Source of the DNA: Paracyclopina nana
Lineage: Eukaryota > Arthropoda > Copepoda > Cyclopoida > Cyclopettidae
Length of the DNA: 64,000 nt
Assembly: GCA_019096065.1 (NCBI GenBank)
Contig: JAGUCH010000005.1
Span: forward strand, 1,612,001 to 1,676,000
Direction: 5' to 3'
Shown piece by piece: positions 11,251 to 24,207 of the stretch (position 1 is its first letter; each line of letters begins with the position of its first letter). The notes beneath the pieces are model-generated. The model saw nothing but the letters and a program-made list of their open reading frames with translations. It had not been told where the DNA came from and did no database searches. Made by a program: the position numbers and the translations under genes.

Positions 11251-12100
11251 GAGATTACTCATTACGTATAACAGCTAGCACTCGAGGAAATTAGAGCCAA
11301 AAATATTAAGCTAATGTTGCAGATGAAATTGTAGAGGTTGCAAATTAATCTCCTAACTTCTTTTCAGCTTTGTATTTGCGAGAGATGTGACACAATTTTG
11401 GTAAAAGCATACAGATACCGAGTGACCCTCCAAAATTGCTTGGACTAAGCAAGGTTTGATGGGACAAAGGCAGTTTTAATAGAGCCATTATTTTTATTGT
11501 TATTTCAACAGAAAGTCTGGGTAAAATCAATTGTTCAAAGTTTGGTTAATTGCTTTGTTGGTGGGAGAGCAGAGTGGATCTTAGCGAACTGTAAAGAAGC
11601 AAAGCGGAGCCATTGAAAATGCAGTAAAAAACTGAGTCTAGATTTCTCACACAGGAAACAACGTGAATTCACACTGTTTTTTGGCAGGGTTTGGCTTGAT
11701 GTGTATTGATTGACCTTGTCCACATTAATTATTCTGGCTGAAAAAAGAGGGCAAAAATTGCCAGCACAATAAAGAGAAAAACCTGTTCGCATTTCGGCGT
11801 AGTTTCATCAAAACATGGCCGTGAAAAAGGGGATACTTAATGACCTCAGCTGCTATTAAAACGCGTTTTTACATTAAGCTGCCAGCAGAGTTTTACGTCA
11901 CATGCACTGGGGGGGGGGCAAAAGGTTCAATGTCTGAACATGATACCTGTCCAACCAAAAGGAGAGAACTTGTTATACAGAAGATATACCAAATGGCTCA
12001 TGGCAACAAAAAATCACTTAGCTAATCTGATGACCAACAAGCGCCCAATTGACGTCAGAGAACATCAAAACACTCACCTTTTAACATAAACTGAGTCTCC
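11251..12100. other. Spacer without recognised features
   Basis: No supported gene is visible. The upstream exon or exons of the minus-strand gene at 10.3-11.25 kb could lie here, but none could be anchored by a good splice site. A run of nine or more G lies near 11910. Confidence 0.3.
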
Positions 12101-12180
12101 TCCAGATTTCGAGCGGAGCGGAGCTTTCCCCTGAAATCCCTCATTGCTCCGCTCGAGTAATCCCAGGCATGAAATCTGGA
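12101..12180. repeat. 80-bp nested palindrome
   Basis: TCCAGATTTC at 12101-12110 is exactly inverted at 12171-12180. Inside it, CGAGCGGAGC (12110-12119) is exactly inverted at 12146-12155. The two stems are separated by an asymmetric bulge on the right side. It stands at the edge of a GC-rich island. Confidence 0.7.
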
Positions 12181-12256
12181 CGCCTTTACCTTGAAGAGGG
12201 ATCGTGAGTACGACATAATGAGTGAGCTATTTTTGAGCACTTACGCTCGTGCATGG

Positions 12257-12541
12257 CTAATAAGGCGAGGCCGGCCTTTTGTTTACACAAACGTGGCTGA
12301 AGGTGAGACTCTGTTTTCGCGCGCTCTGTGTCGAAGCAGACAGTGAGCACAGTGGAAAAAGCCTTGAAGAGCGCCCTCGCGCGTCCACGGCGGCGACTCG
12401 TTTGCTGCGCTCTTCTGCTTCTGGGATCCTCCTCAGTAATAGTAGCAAGGCTTTGGGGACATCCCCGCGTTCTTCTTCGTCTGCTTCCATAAAAAATACT
12501 GCTAGTGGAAGTGGCCGCCGAAATACAGCTGTACCATGGTA
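12257..12541 (+). other. GC-rich island, possible 5' leader exon ending in a splice donor
   Basis: This stretch is much richer in G+C and CpG than the surroundings. It ends at ACCATG directly followed by the strong donor GTAAGA. It could be a leader exon of the calmodulin-like gene 7 kb downstream, whose first coding exon follows a good acceptor. A plus-strand frame through the island (12279-12541) would be Ser/Arg-rich, but it does not stay in frame with the calmodulin coding exon. I therefore treat it as non-coding. Two minus-strand frames are also open, which is common in GC-rich DNA. Confidence 0.3.
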
Positions 12542-12545
12542 AGAA

Positions 12546-15500
12546 TACATATCCGCTTGACCGCTGTGATAAATTGAGGGGCTGCTGCAACTAATTGCTT
12601 TCCCAATTTAATTAATTTCGGGCCATTCTATAATTGTGGCACAGCTGACCTCACTGTGGAATGATGTAGCCCTTTTTTGGCCGTATAATACATTTGTGTT
12701 ACTATAGTTGGAGTAGGGGGAAAGGGCTGCCTATAAATACTGCTGTGGGTATTCCAGGCTGTATAACCTGTATCAATCAAGCCTAATCTTCATGGCATGT
12801 CATGTGGCAGTGGCAAAAGTCAAAATAAGCGTTGGATGTGTTGCATTCGGGATGCATTTTTCATCATATGATACATCTTACAGCTGTATTGGATGCAGAT
12901 ACATTCAGAGGGAGAAGAAGTGTAGTAAGCTGAGTATTACATTATTTGAGATACACAGAGCCAGAATTGTAGAACAGTAGTATATAAAACCACTATGACT
13001 AGTATTATTATTATTATTACGAGTGACTGCAGTAGGTGTGTGTGTGCGGCTCCCTGTTTAATTAGCTAATTACACTACAAACCTTGATTATGAGGATGCT
13101 CGCTCTGCTCTCTTTATATTTAGCAACAAATCTGAAAATCAAAAAACCAAGTGACCTTGAGTAGCCATTTCATCAATGGACTGTCATAGCTAAGCTACTT
13201 AGGGCTGGAGAACCAATTGGTTTAAGTAGCATAATATGAACAGAAATCCAGATCAAAATTCGATCTACCAAATCCAATGCATGCGGATAGAAGCCAGATG
13301 ACTGCAGAAAATGTCATTAACAAATTTTGCTAAAAGCCAATGGCCAAAAACAGCAAGCTAAGCTATTTTCACTTTTCTCCGAATCAGCTAAATTTTTGGT
13401 GTCATGCTTGCAAAGTTAATTGAGGTGAAGGGAAATCTCACTTTTCTTTTTAGGGTTGCATTGTCACTCTCAATGTCACCTTTCTCACCTGTTTCTTTGT
13501 AAATAGCTTAAAGCTATGCCTGAAGAAAAAGGAGCTTTTACGTAAGAAAACATATATGGGAGAGATTGGTTAAAACAGAAGATTTCAACTAAGTTACATT
13601 TCATTAAGAATGCACATGTTCATGCCAACTTTGGCCCTTGTAATTTAGCTGTCTACTCTCAAATAATATCCAGACACAACAAAAATTACATTTTCATGCT
13701 TCATTGTGGTGATTTGGGACTAATATCAAGCCATAGTATTTGCTTACATATTTCTTCTTTTTCCTTAAGAGAGAGAGATCAGACGAAAAAGAAAAAGTTG
13801 CTTTTTTCTTGACACACAAGGATACGTACTATGTAAGATGCATTTTTCTACATTTTGTGGCTCCCTAATTAGGCCGAAGAATGCACTCGCGTAGATACAA
13901 ACTAGTAAGGCCAAATACAGTCGGCCTTCTTTAGAATACATATTTATAGTAGTTCTACACATTTGGGACAAAATACGTTTACTCTAGTCAAGGTCAGAAA
14001 ATGTAGTCAATTGATGTCTGGGCCGCGGATCAAGCCTTGAAATCGAGGATTTTTCTCAAAACTTTTGTAGGTAAATGGCGTCTTTTTAGGCCTTTGTGTT
14101 GTGGCCTCCAACTGACTTTTTGTTTACGAACCCTGAGCTTGCTGGGTGTCCGGAAATAGCTGTTTTATCGAGAAAAAAAGTTCCTTCCTTGGCTAGGAAT
14201 TTTATTTTACGTAAAGAATATCCCTCAATCTAGCATCGAAAGTTCCATCCACAGAATAATGCAAAATGTGAACTGTGCTGCAAAAACCCAATTTATGAAG
14301 GGAGTATATTTTTTGCCAAGAGGTTTTCAGGTTTCAAGTTAAAGTGATCTGTTCCCATAACTAGATTTAACAAGCACATTGAGATGTAAAAAAAATCTGA
14401 GAGGAAAGTGGTCAAGTCATTTTGCATATTTTGTTTGCCCACTGTGTCCACAAGTATTAGAAGCTTGCAAGATAGTCAGTCAGTAGTTTCTAGGCTGTCA
14501 GTTTGTGCTGAGGCATCGCAACTGGGTGAATTTAATTTTGCCTGCATTATCATATTGGTAAGCATTTCCCACTAAATCTCAGCCTCGATCAGTTGCTAAG
14601 ATGTAAAGGTGTCCAGTTTTGGAATGATGGGGTGCGGCATGGTCAATTTTTCACTCTTAGTGAGTTTCTGAAAAGTGCAATTTTCCACTTAAAACGCTCG
14701 CACTTTTTCGTGAAGACAAATTGAGTGAGACATTAATGGATATTTTGCTATATTTCATCCTACTTGTTTTGAAGGTCATGGCAAAACTTTTTCCTGTCCC
14801 TGGGAAACTTGCCAAGTCTCAGTATGGGACAAAGTATTGGGCAATGAAAACAACATTGCTGTAAAGATATGTTGTATAGGCATTTTTTTAAGCGTGAAAT
14901 GACAGCAATGGACACTTAATTCCACCTCACATATTTGCTTGAAAATATCGACAAATGATACACAACCTTTCAAAACAAAATGCACAAAGATCACAGCCCT
15001 CGAAGTAAGTTAATCGTTGGTCAGCTTTCTATTTTTTGCTGTAAATCCAGTACAGTGGTCCAAGAGAGTCCCAAGGGACAGCTTTAACTTTTCTTCTACT
15101 TCAATAATGAGACTGGTTGAGGGAAAGTCAAGTACAGCAAAACTTTTACAATTGTTGCTGCAAGAGCAAAGTTGAGCCATAGATTAGAACCCCAAAGATT
15201 AAGATCAGAGCTTACACTCTTTTCCCCCCTGATTTCCATATGTCATGCAAAGTGGGAACAGGAGTAGCAAATTATGATATATAGCCTTCTTTTGTGTGTG
15301 AGTGCTGGATTGATATGACTTCATTTGTATGCAGCTCGGCTTTCAAGGCCACTGCTTTGCTATCTGGCATGCCTGGTATTTTTGAAGCTGCCTTGGCTTT
15401 ATTGCACTGAGAAAATGTTTAAACAATTTGCCGCCATAATGCATGCACTGGCAGCTTCATTAAAATTGTGAGAATTGTTGTTTTGCAGTTTTGGCAGCAT

Positions 15501-18500
15501 GTACTGTGTCTGTGCATCTGGAAAACCACAAGTCAAACTTTGCATTTTGAGTACATAGGATAATTGAGTCTAATTAAGTCAACTTGAGGTATGACCAAGC
15601 CAGCCTTAGGTTGCAGAGGGAGATTGTGGCTTTTTTGCGCCTGCACACACCTCAAAATCCCTTCAAATCATCAAGGATTAGGTGGAGCAAGGAAGAAGAA
15701 GACCTTTTTTATCCTTTTGTGATGGGAAACCTTCATTATTCTCCACATCCCAGGACATATTATTACTTTCTCCCATTCTTTCTGGGTCATTTGCAGCTCT
15801 TGAAGAGCTTTGGAAAAGCTCAAGTTGCTTCCTTTTTATTTTTCTCTCACAATAAAGGAGAGTGGCTCATATTTTTCTGTAGATCATGAAAGAAGTGGTG
15901 TCAAAAGTCATGCTATATACTACATGTAAATTGCAAAAATGAAAAGACACTTTATGAAGGAACAGCTCACTTACAAAGTTGACACATATGAAAATACTTG
16001 TCAGAAACAACAACGCTCTGCTTTTGGTTACTGAAGCACACCAAAAAGGCTCATGTCCTAAACATGAAAACTTTGACCAATGACCTGCAGCACTAAACCT
16101 TTTCAATACTGCAATATCCTGAGTAAAATTTGAACCAAGTGCATTTTTATCAAAGCACTAGATTGCAAGAATTGGCAGCAAGTGCAAAATTCTCCCAAGT
16201 TTGGAGACATGGCCAAAATAGAATTTAGCTGGATTTACTTTTTTTCCCTCTTCAAGATTTTATTGCTTTGCTAGCAGGTTTGCTGTTTCAATGGAGCCAG
16301 AGCTAGATACACAAGAGCAGCAAGAGAAGAAAGAAAAATTATTTGTCTTTTAGACCTCCCCAGAGAAAACCGCACTGGTAAATTGATATAGCATCTAAGT
16401 TACTCCTTGAGTTGCTCTCTTCTTATTGTGTGTGAGTTGAAACAAAAGCCAAATTGACAAAACTTGGCTAATTTGTTCTTAATAACAACCAGCCATTATC
16501 CACTTCAGCCTCAGCACAAGGGCACTTGTTAAACTCAGTAGCAGTAAAAACCTCTCCATAATCTTTACTTACTAAAGCTAGAGAGTTTTAGCTAGTCTGA
16601 AGGAGACTGCAATGATGCCATCAAAAAGTTGAGCCTCAACATAATGTGGCAGATGGTGAAAAAGTTTGAAGGACAGATTTTAATCACAAAAAGTATTTTG
16701 AGCCAAAAAAGGCATTATACAAAAGTAAAATTATGCCATTATGAGTAGCCTTAGTTGAAAAATGAGCCTCTAGGCTATTAAAGAGAGAAAAATGGAAAAA
16801 AAGACATCATTAGAGTTACATCACGTCAACCACACCCTGACCCAAATTACATCAGGAGCAATAATCCGAAAGCTTAGTAAAAGCACTGCCACTAAAATAT
16901 CCACCAAATTTTGCTTGCTCTTTAAATATGACTCACGCGTCTTTCTTATGCAATACCATTTTGCTGATTCAATTTTATCTCTTCTCATTGTACTTTTCTC
17001 ATGAATTTTGGGCTTTTTACCTCTCGCTTTAAAAGTCTTCATGTCACATTTGGGATCTGTGAAATAGATGCAATTGACGCACTTTTTTTTGTTTTGATTT
17101 GTGTTATTAAACGTTATGTGAGCGCGCACTTCGCTTCGCCTCCCAATTGCTCACACGAGACTGAGTTCGAGCTCAGCTGAGTTTCGCAGTGCAACAACAG
17201 CAAGCTAGTTCCTGCCCAAAAAGTTTTCTTTGCTGATGCTAAAGCTCGTTGGTAGAGCAAAATTCTGTGGTTTTCCGCAATTTGCCAGCTTGAAGCTTTG
17301 TTGTCAAGATCCGCAGAAGCAACGCGGCATTAAAAGAAACTTCCTTTTTTTGGCCTTGAGAGACCAAAGCCAGTGCCTCAATTTTGCATAAAAAGTCAAT
17401 GAAAGATTGGAAATCTCCCCCAAATCCACTCAACCACGCTGGTACATTCTCAGGTAAATGATGGTTATAAAATATTCAGCATTTGAAAATACCACCGCTA
17501 CTTCTTGGTATACTCTCTTGGTAATTTTCTACCATACGTAGGAGACAGGGAAACTCGTGAATTTTTAACATCGAGTCTGCCTCATAAGAGGGCAAAATAG
17601 CATCCTAAATATTTCCAAGCAATTTCACGCTATGGCTTTGCCAATTTATTTTCACTTTTTTGCCGGCCCTTTTTTATCCCTGATCCCTTTAAAATGTGGA
17701 GAAGCCGCAAAAAAGCCATCAAATGGCGAACTCTGTTCATATTTCACAGCATGGACGAAGAAAGCTAATTATTTTTGGCTCTACTGCATCTTAGGCACAA
17801 AGCCTCTTCCATTTTTCTTAAATGATCTAGAGAAAAAGAGCTGTTTTCGGCACTCTTAAGCTCAGTTAATTCATTATTATCAAAGAGAAACCCTGAGGCT
17901 ATTTTAACGTTTGGTTTTTTCTGTTGTTGCAGAGCTTTTTTGAAATGTTTTATTTTATTTTTTGCTGGTGAAAGTCGATTGCTGACTAAACAACTCTCGA
18001 GACATATCCGAGAAAATATGGGAAACTTTGGTCTATGGGAAATGCGTGGCAAAACTTATTTCCATGAAAAAGTCGTTTTTTAAGCCCCATAAAATGAGAT
18101 TTTTTCTCTCCCCTTCTAGCCTAGAAGATTATCATTGTTTCCTTTACAGGAACATTTTTAGGTGTAGCCTTATTTGATCTCATTTTTTTAGGAATAATTC
18201 ATGAGAGCTTTCCATTAGCTGCTTCAAACTTTGATCTATCTTTTATGTGAAAATAATCAAGTTCAACTTTTGAAATAAGTGAGTTAAGCCATTTATTGGC
18301 CAAATTTAATTTAGCTGCAAAGTAACATGTCTTTAAATGAGCACTTTTCATCTGTCAACAGCTGAGCTGCATAAGCCATAATGGTATTTTGGCTGAAAAA
18401 TCTATAATTGAAAAATATGGCTGGAAGCCTCACTGTGCTGTGTGCTGCTTTTATGCTATGCTACATCTTCCTTAGCTCTGCAAGATTTGAAAAGGCTCTC

Positions 18501-19365
18501 ATAAATATTTGATTTGTTGCTAAGGAATTCAGGGCAAGTTTTCTGTGTTGATCTTTTTGATTTTAGCATGTTGAGCATCTACTTCATGGTTAAAAAGCCA
18601 CTAAGTGACTTTCCAATGAATAGGAATGAAATAAGTATTTGCATCTCTTTTGGCAGTCCTTTGAAGACTTTTAAACATCAAAGGACTTCCAGCTCACTTG
18701 GGGAGGAGTTTTCACTATAAAAAAAAGAACACCCACCATCAGACCATTTTTCTCTCAAAACAAAGTGAATGGAAGAAGAAAGTTTCACCTTTTGAGTGAT
18801 GTATATTTTGGAAAAGTGATGGATCTCTTGGCCCACCAAAGCATATGGAGGTTGCATTCATGCATATGCCTCTCTTGTCTTGAGTGCAAACACTTTATCC
18901 ATTATTTCAACTCCCCAAAGGTTTCACTCGGTTGCACCTTTTTTATTGCACTCAAAGTGCCATCAAGCCAAGTTTTGCAATTTCAATAAGCAGATCGTCA
19001 CAGACTTTTTGAAGAAAATAATACTTGGCGTCAACCGAGTCTACAATTTTTAGGCTCAGATTACAGTTGCTCAGTAGTTTTAACTAGTACGTTAGTGTAA
19101 ACAACTTGACTTTAAGTCCGATCCTCAAGTCCAAAGTACCTAAGCACCATGGGTTTTTTCACCTGGCTCGACTTTGAGTTCGATCCACGAGTCAACAAAA
19201 TAGTTCCATTTTGCACCAAAAACTGTGGGACAGCCTGTATGTTGAATTTTCAAAAACTAGGCTTGCTGGCACTTTTGGTGCAATAAGAAAGGTGCTACTG
19301 AGTTCAACCCTTGGGGAACTGAAATAATGGCAAAAGCTCTTAATTTATTCGCAACTTTTTTTCAG
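12546..19365. other. 6.8-kb AT-rich stretch without supported genes
   Basis: It may be intergenic, or the first intron of the calmodulin-like gene. There is an (ATT)n run near 13003-13020 and a short duplicated CGACTTTGAGTTCGATCC-like phrase near 19115-19190. Open frames are short, with no domain and no matching splice context. I see no RNA gene or element with clear ends. Confidence 0.4.
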
Positions 19366-19386
19366 GTCTTTGAGCAAGGTTTATAA

Positions 19387-22236
19387 ATGCCCCCCAAAAA
19401 GTCCTCTCACAGCACCAGCAGCAATTCCGTTCTCGAGGCTGGGCCCTTGAGCATGATGGCCCACTCGGAGAGCTTCAGCACCACAGACCCTTCGAACCTG
19501 ACAGATTGTGAATTGGACTGCTTAAAAGAAGCCTTTTCACTCTTTGATGCCGACCATGACGGTGAAATCTCGGTCCACGAGTTGGGTCGGGTGATGCGCA
19601 ACCACGGCCTCAACCCGACCGACGACGAGCTCAAGGACATGATCAGGAACGTGGACAAGAACAGTAATGGCGCCATTGACTTCAATGAGTTCATTGAGAT
19701 GATGGTGCGACGCGATGCCAAAGTTGAAGAGGATGTCATGCATGCATTCCGAGTGTTTGACCGGGATGGCGATGGTTACATCTCAGTTGAAGAGCTTCGG
19801 TGAGTGCAACAACTCTTTTCTGTTTACGCTCCCCACGTTGGGCGCCATGAAGTAAGTAAAAATTAAGAGACGTAAACAAAGAGAGTTCTTCCGCTGGTAG
19901 GCAAAATCAGCATGGTCAGGCTAGAAAATTAATTTTTCAACACAGAAAATTCCTTTTGAATTGCATAACTTTGTTGCTTTAATTTTGAAAATTGAAAGGC
20001 TTTTCTATCAAAATCGAGTGTCAGCTGGTGCTTTTTATAGAGTACTGGTGGCCATAAAAGCATTTATATACTGTAATACGATTTCCTCGTGTTATAATTC
20101 AGTTTACCGATCCGACTCAGCTCTTTTATATCACAGTTCTTTCTAAGCAATTTGGGGGATATTAAATACTTAACGGCCCCTAGAATCAAATTTGAGGGAT
20201 TTTAAGTAGTTTTATGCCCTCAAATTCCATGGAACTAAGCAACATTCCAAAGAAGTTACAAAAAAGAGAGAATCATCCAAGATTGGAACCTCAGACAGTT
20301 AGATTAGAATTCCAATACCCTAACCACTGAGCTATGGAAACACCATGAAATTTACATGCTATGTATAGGACTTAAACATAATTTAAGCCAGATAAAGAAA
20401 CCAAAAAAAAACAAGGAATGACTGGGGTTTGAACCCTAGACTGAGGAATCAAGAGCCGAGCGCTCTAACCACTATGCCATAGGTGCAACTCAAATGAAAT
20501 GTATTTTTAAAGTCTACTTGATGGTCTCAAACCACTGGATGCCAGCTGATGAGAGCCAGTGATACATAGCATAAAAACCGAGCAGTATTTTCTAGGGCAC
20601 GGGGCAGCCCGTTAACTTCATTAAAACACTCGAAAATCGTATTACAGTATATAAAATTGTATATTTTGAGCTGGGGCACGTAAAATTGGGTCATTAAATA
20701 GCTTACCTCGGATTTTAAAATGGAAAAACACTCGTACAATTACAGCCCTCGCAGGCTCGGGCTAGTAAAGCTGTACTCGAGTTTTCCCATTTTAAAATCC
20801 TCGCTCAGCTATTTAATGACCCTACTTTACGTGCCCCAGCTCGAAATAAATAACTATAACTTTTGGGTGAAAATCCGACCTAGCAAAATAACTTTAAGCC
20901 CCACGTTGGGTGCCATGATTTTAAGCATTAGGGAATCAACTTTTAATATTAGCTTAAATAATATCATTGAATTAGGACATATTGAGAAGCATTCATGTTA
21001 GTTCTCAGATAGTATGCGATTGCAATGACACTTTGAACTTTTGGAAAGCATTGCATTGGTTTCACAGACGAGCTCTTTTGATCAAATGGAATCTAGGTTA
21101 TGGAATCGTAGTATATCTGCTTTGGAAGGATCATGATGATGCATATTGTAAAAGCCGTCAGATTTTGACAATGTAAGCTACAACGCTGTAGTACAGCATC
21201 TCACTTCTGAATCTTTCTTCTTCTTCTGCCTCTTGAATGAGCAAATGAAGAAAGTTCCTGCGACTACAGTAGTTCTAGAAATGGAAAAGCTTGGGTTTTT
21301 TCTCGTTTCAACTTGAAAGTCTTGGGAGGGAAAAGTTTTTATGGTGTGCACACAACTTCTCAAATTTCGTGCATTTCATTTATGACTTGTGCGCAATAAA
21401 GCATGCTCTATTTAGCAGAATTGACTTTCCTCCTCGAACAACTTTGATATCTGGGCAATAAACCCAAGTACTAATAGAGAGTATCCTATTTGCCGTTTGT
21501 TTCTGCAGCAGCAGTGAGAAAACTCACGTGTACTTGCTGTTCCTATTTGAGTAGAGATGACTCATGCTTTTGCGATATATTTCTGGCCCAAGGAAAATCA
21601 CAGATGTATCTAGCACCTAGATTCCGACTTTCATTGTATGATGATATATTATGAGAGAGTAGGCCTGCAAGGTGTCCAGGGTCTCTGCTCTAATTATTTC
21701 TAGCTAAGCACTTCAACTTAAAATACTGCTTCATATTCGTCATTTGCATCCATTAGGTGAAATGTATCGTACTGCGCATTTCCTTAGAGATTCTTTTGAA
21801 AATCTTGTTAATTCTGAAAGTTACTACTAAATTAGGCCAAAAATGTGCAAAATGCTGAGAAACTGCGAAAGTTGAAATTTGCGTGCCAATTCTAATTAAA
21901 AATTCTTATAAACCATTTTGCAATCACCAGCAAAAAAATATCACGCGGTATTTTGATATGTCACAGACCCTCCGTATGTTGATTTGCTCCGCTCTTTCCA
22001 GGTTGACGATGAATAATTTAGGCGAGCCATTGACAGACCAGGAGGTGAGGTCGATGATTGAAGAGGCCGACCTCGATGGCGACGGTCGCATCAACTTCCA
22101 AGAATTTGCCAGACTTATGCAATCTCAGCAGCAGCAACAGCAGCGATCTGGCTCCACGTCCACGCCTCCATCGTCCTCATCTTCCGCTGGTGGAGGAGGC
22201 CACCATGCAAAATACAACGGTGCCAAGTGTGTATGA
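19387..22236 (+). CDS. Calmodulin-like protein with four EF hands and long tails (215 aa)
   Basis: Two exons, 19387-19799 and 22002-22236, join within an Arg codon across a GT-AG intron of 2,202 bp. The product is a cytosolic Ca2+ sensor of the calmodulin/troponin C superfamily. All four 12-residue loops look competent: D54-E65, D90-E101, D125-E136 and D161-E172. Each begins with Asp, ends with Glu, and keeps Gly at loop position 6 (the second loop has it within NSNGAID). Calmodulin is about 149 residues. The extra length is a Ser-rich N-terminal tail of about 38 residues and a C-terminal extension of Gln, Ser and Gly/His runs ending KCV, which is not a CaaX box. The start is the first ATG after an in-frame stop at 19384, 21 bases after an acceptor (CAG at 19363-19365). 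It is not canonical calmodulin. The closest description is a divergent calmodulin-like paralogue. Confidence 0.9.
19829..19850 (-). other. LTR-retroelement primer-binding-like sequence, copy 1
   Basis: The minus strand reads TGGCGCCCAACGTGGGG, a sequence used as a tRNA primer-binding site by some LTR retroelements. It sits 30 bp inside the calmodulin-like intron. No LTR or coding part is recognisable beside it, so it is at most an old fragment. Confidence 0.35.
20268..20342 (-). repeat. tRNA-derived relic (Arg-TCT-like) or SINE head
   Basis: On the minus strand TAGCTCAGTGGTTAG is a perfect A-box. A TTGGA/TCTAA stem with loop ATTCTAA gives anticodon TCT, and GGTTCCAATCT is a B-box-like sequence. 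A T-run follows as a pol III terminator would. The acceptor and T stems do not pair, so this is not a functional tRNA. Confidence 0.5.
20417..20497 (-). repeat. Second tRNA-derived relic or SINE head
   Basis: The minus strand carries an A-box-like TGGCATAGTGGTTAGAGC and a B-box GGGTTCAAACCCC, followed by a run of T. No acceptor stem closes. It lies in tandem with the similar relic at 20268 inside the calmodulin-like intron. Confidence 0.5.
20668..20842. repeat. Long hairpin with ~75-bp arms in the calmodulin-like intron
   Basis: GAGCTGGGGCACGTAAA at 20668-20684 is exactly inverted at 20826-20842. The inverse relation continues inward with few mismatches (shared TCATTAAATAGCT and GGATTTTAAAATGG blocks) to a loop near 20750. 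No target duplication was found. It is probably a small foldback or hairpin element. Confidence 0.7.
20899..20920 (-). other. LTR-retroelement primer-binding-like sequence, copy 2
   Basis: The minus strand reads TGGCACCCAACGTGGGGC, a second copy of the sequence at 19829 in the same orientation, 1,070 bp away. Neither flank resembles the flank of copy 1 beyond a few bases. It is treated as a possible retroelement fossil. Confidence 0.35.
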
Positions 22237-24200
22237 AGATTTAGGTACGTACTTTTGCATGCTAAAAAATTCCCTTTGAAAATAATTTAGCTGCGATCAG
22301 CAGAAAGAGTTTCGGGGCCGCTTTGAAGTTCTCCATAATGAAATCTGCCTTTCATGGCCTTGATTAGCACAAGGCTGAAATTTGCTGCTTGTGCAAAAAG
22401 GCTCATCATTGCAGTGATTGGATCTGCGAGCCTTGGGAAGCCCATTGTGAAGAAATAGAAATTCTGCTTTGATGCATTCAGATACAACATCAGGGCTAAA
22501 TTTCCAGGTTTTTTCTATGGCGGAAATCCCTACTCGGTTTTCTTAGTAGGAGAGAGAAAGGAGCTCAGTGTCCTTGGCAAATGGAGCAAATATTTACCAA
22601 CATTGAAATCCATTGGCTATGCCTTTTCCCTTTTGATGCATCCGCCTTCAGCTGCACTTTTTAAAAGCATACTCGTGTCCTTTTTATGCTGAATGAAACT
22701 GCAAAAATACAAGTTAAGGGTGCTGTGGTGAGAAATGTTCTCTCCTCCGGATGGGGTCATAAATCGTGTCTTTTGTCTAGGCTTACCGGAATTTAGTACG
22801 TGAGGTATGCTTTGCAGTGGGTCAAAATTCGTTTGGCATTCAACTGTCCGAGCTGCTTTCCTTTTCAAGCAAAAATCTGCTCACAACTACAGTTTTCAAA
22901 CTCGCGAAACTGGCTTGAGCCGGAGGTGAGCGAAACCGGTGCGATTACAGCCGGAGGTGAACGAAACGGTTGCAGTAATGAAATATTGGAATTGAGAAGG
23001 CTGAATGGTTGCTAATTGGTCTCAAATTTCGGTTCCGGGTCAAATATCATATGTCAACTTTTGGTACTCATTACTGACGTTAATTTTCGCCTGCTTTCTC
23101 CAAAATATGGGTGGGTAATGAAGCATATCATGTCGACTTTCTTCTACGCATTTCTGTCTGTAGTAGTTGTTCTAAATGCGCTGTGAAGGTCCTAAAACTT
23201 CCCTCAGGTCAGATTTCTGGGTCAAAGGTCGTGTTCAATCAAATGAAAGTTCGTAGCTTGCTGTCCTCACGTGTGTCACACGCACAAGATGTTTGATGTA
23301 TTTCATTTCTCTTTTCTCTCTATTTCAGAATTCATGTCCTCCTACTCCTTTCTTCGCGAAAAAAATGTATACCAAAAATATTCACAGTTTTGTGAGGGGC
23401 AGAGGAAGAAAACGACGAAGCAAAAAACTGCGTTGACATGCGAGTTGAAGGCCCCGATTTTTTATGTGAGAAAACGCCATCTGCTCCATTTTTAGCTGAA
23501 ACAGCAACTACGAAATAGCCCTTTAATGGCTCTTCAGTCACACCTTGGCTACAATGAGTGGAAAACAGTGGAAAGTGACGATAATGGGCGGGGCTTGTGC
23601 CTGAAAGAATAATTAATTGCATCATTCATTGTAGTCAGTTGGTTTTTCCTATTTTTGTGATTCTGAGCTAATTACCAACAATAACAACAGCAGCCTAAAG
23701 CTCGACTAATGAATTATGAAATGCTCTATAACTTCAGAGTAGCTCGACAGCTGAGAAGAATATTATGTACTGCGCCCCATTGTAAAATGACTTTTTGCAT
23801 TTCTACTCTGCACAACATATTGCCCTCCTTTAATCTTGTTGATGAAAATTTACTGCTTAATAAATAAAGAGCAATTTTTTTCTCCTCCTTACTAACCACC
23901 AGCAGCTGCAATTGATATGCATTCAAATGCAACTTTTTCCCCCACCATTCCTATCACTTGTGGAGTTACTGTGTTTTTATCCAACTTATTCTTCTCGTTC
24001 CTTCCCAGCAAATACTTTTTAGAATTTTAAGCTTACATATTAGCTAAAAGTGTCCAATGAATTTATGCACTTGTTACTGCGTCTCAGCAAACTCTTTGGA
24101 ATCCAAGCCTAGAAATGATAATAACTATATACTGTTGTTGATCAAACACGCACACAAAAGAAATCAGAAGAAAAACATTCATTCTCATTTATGCTGTTTT
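22237..24200 (+). other. Probable 3' UTR and spacer after the calmodulin-like gene
   Basis: No further coding exon is seen. Overlapping AATAAA signals lie at 23859-23868 and another at 24208-24213. Either could end the calmodulin-like mRNA. A short near-repeat of GCCGGAGGTGAGCGAAAC occurs at about 22918 and 22951. Confidence 0.4.
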
Positions 24201-24207
24201 GATGTGA

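Noticed and set aside
12186-12590. 134-codon minus-strand frame in the GC-rich island
   Set aside because: Three overlapping frames on both strands are open there. GC-rich composition explains them, and no domain is seen.
20268-20497. Two functional tRNA genes
   Set aside because: A- and B-box sequences are good, but acceptor and T stems do not pair, so they are relics or SINE heads.
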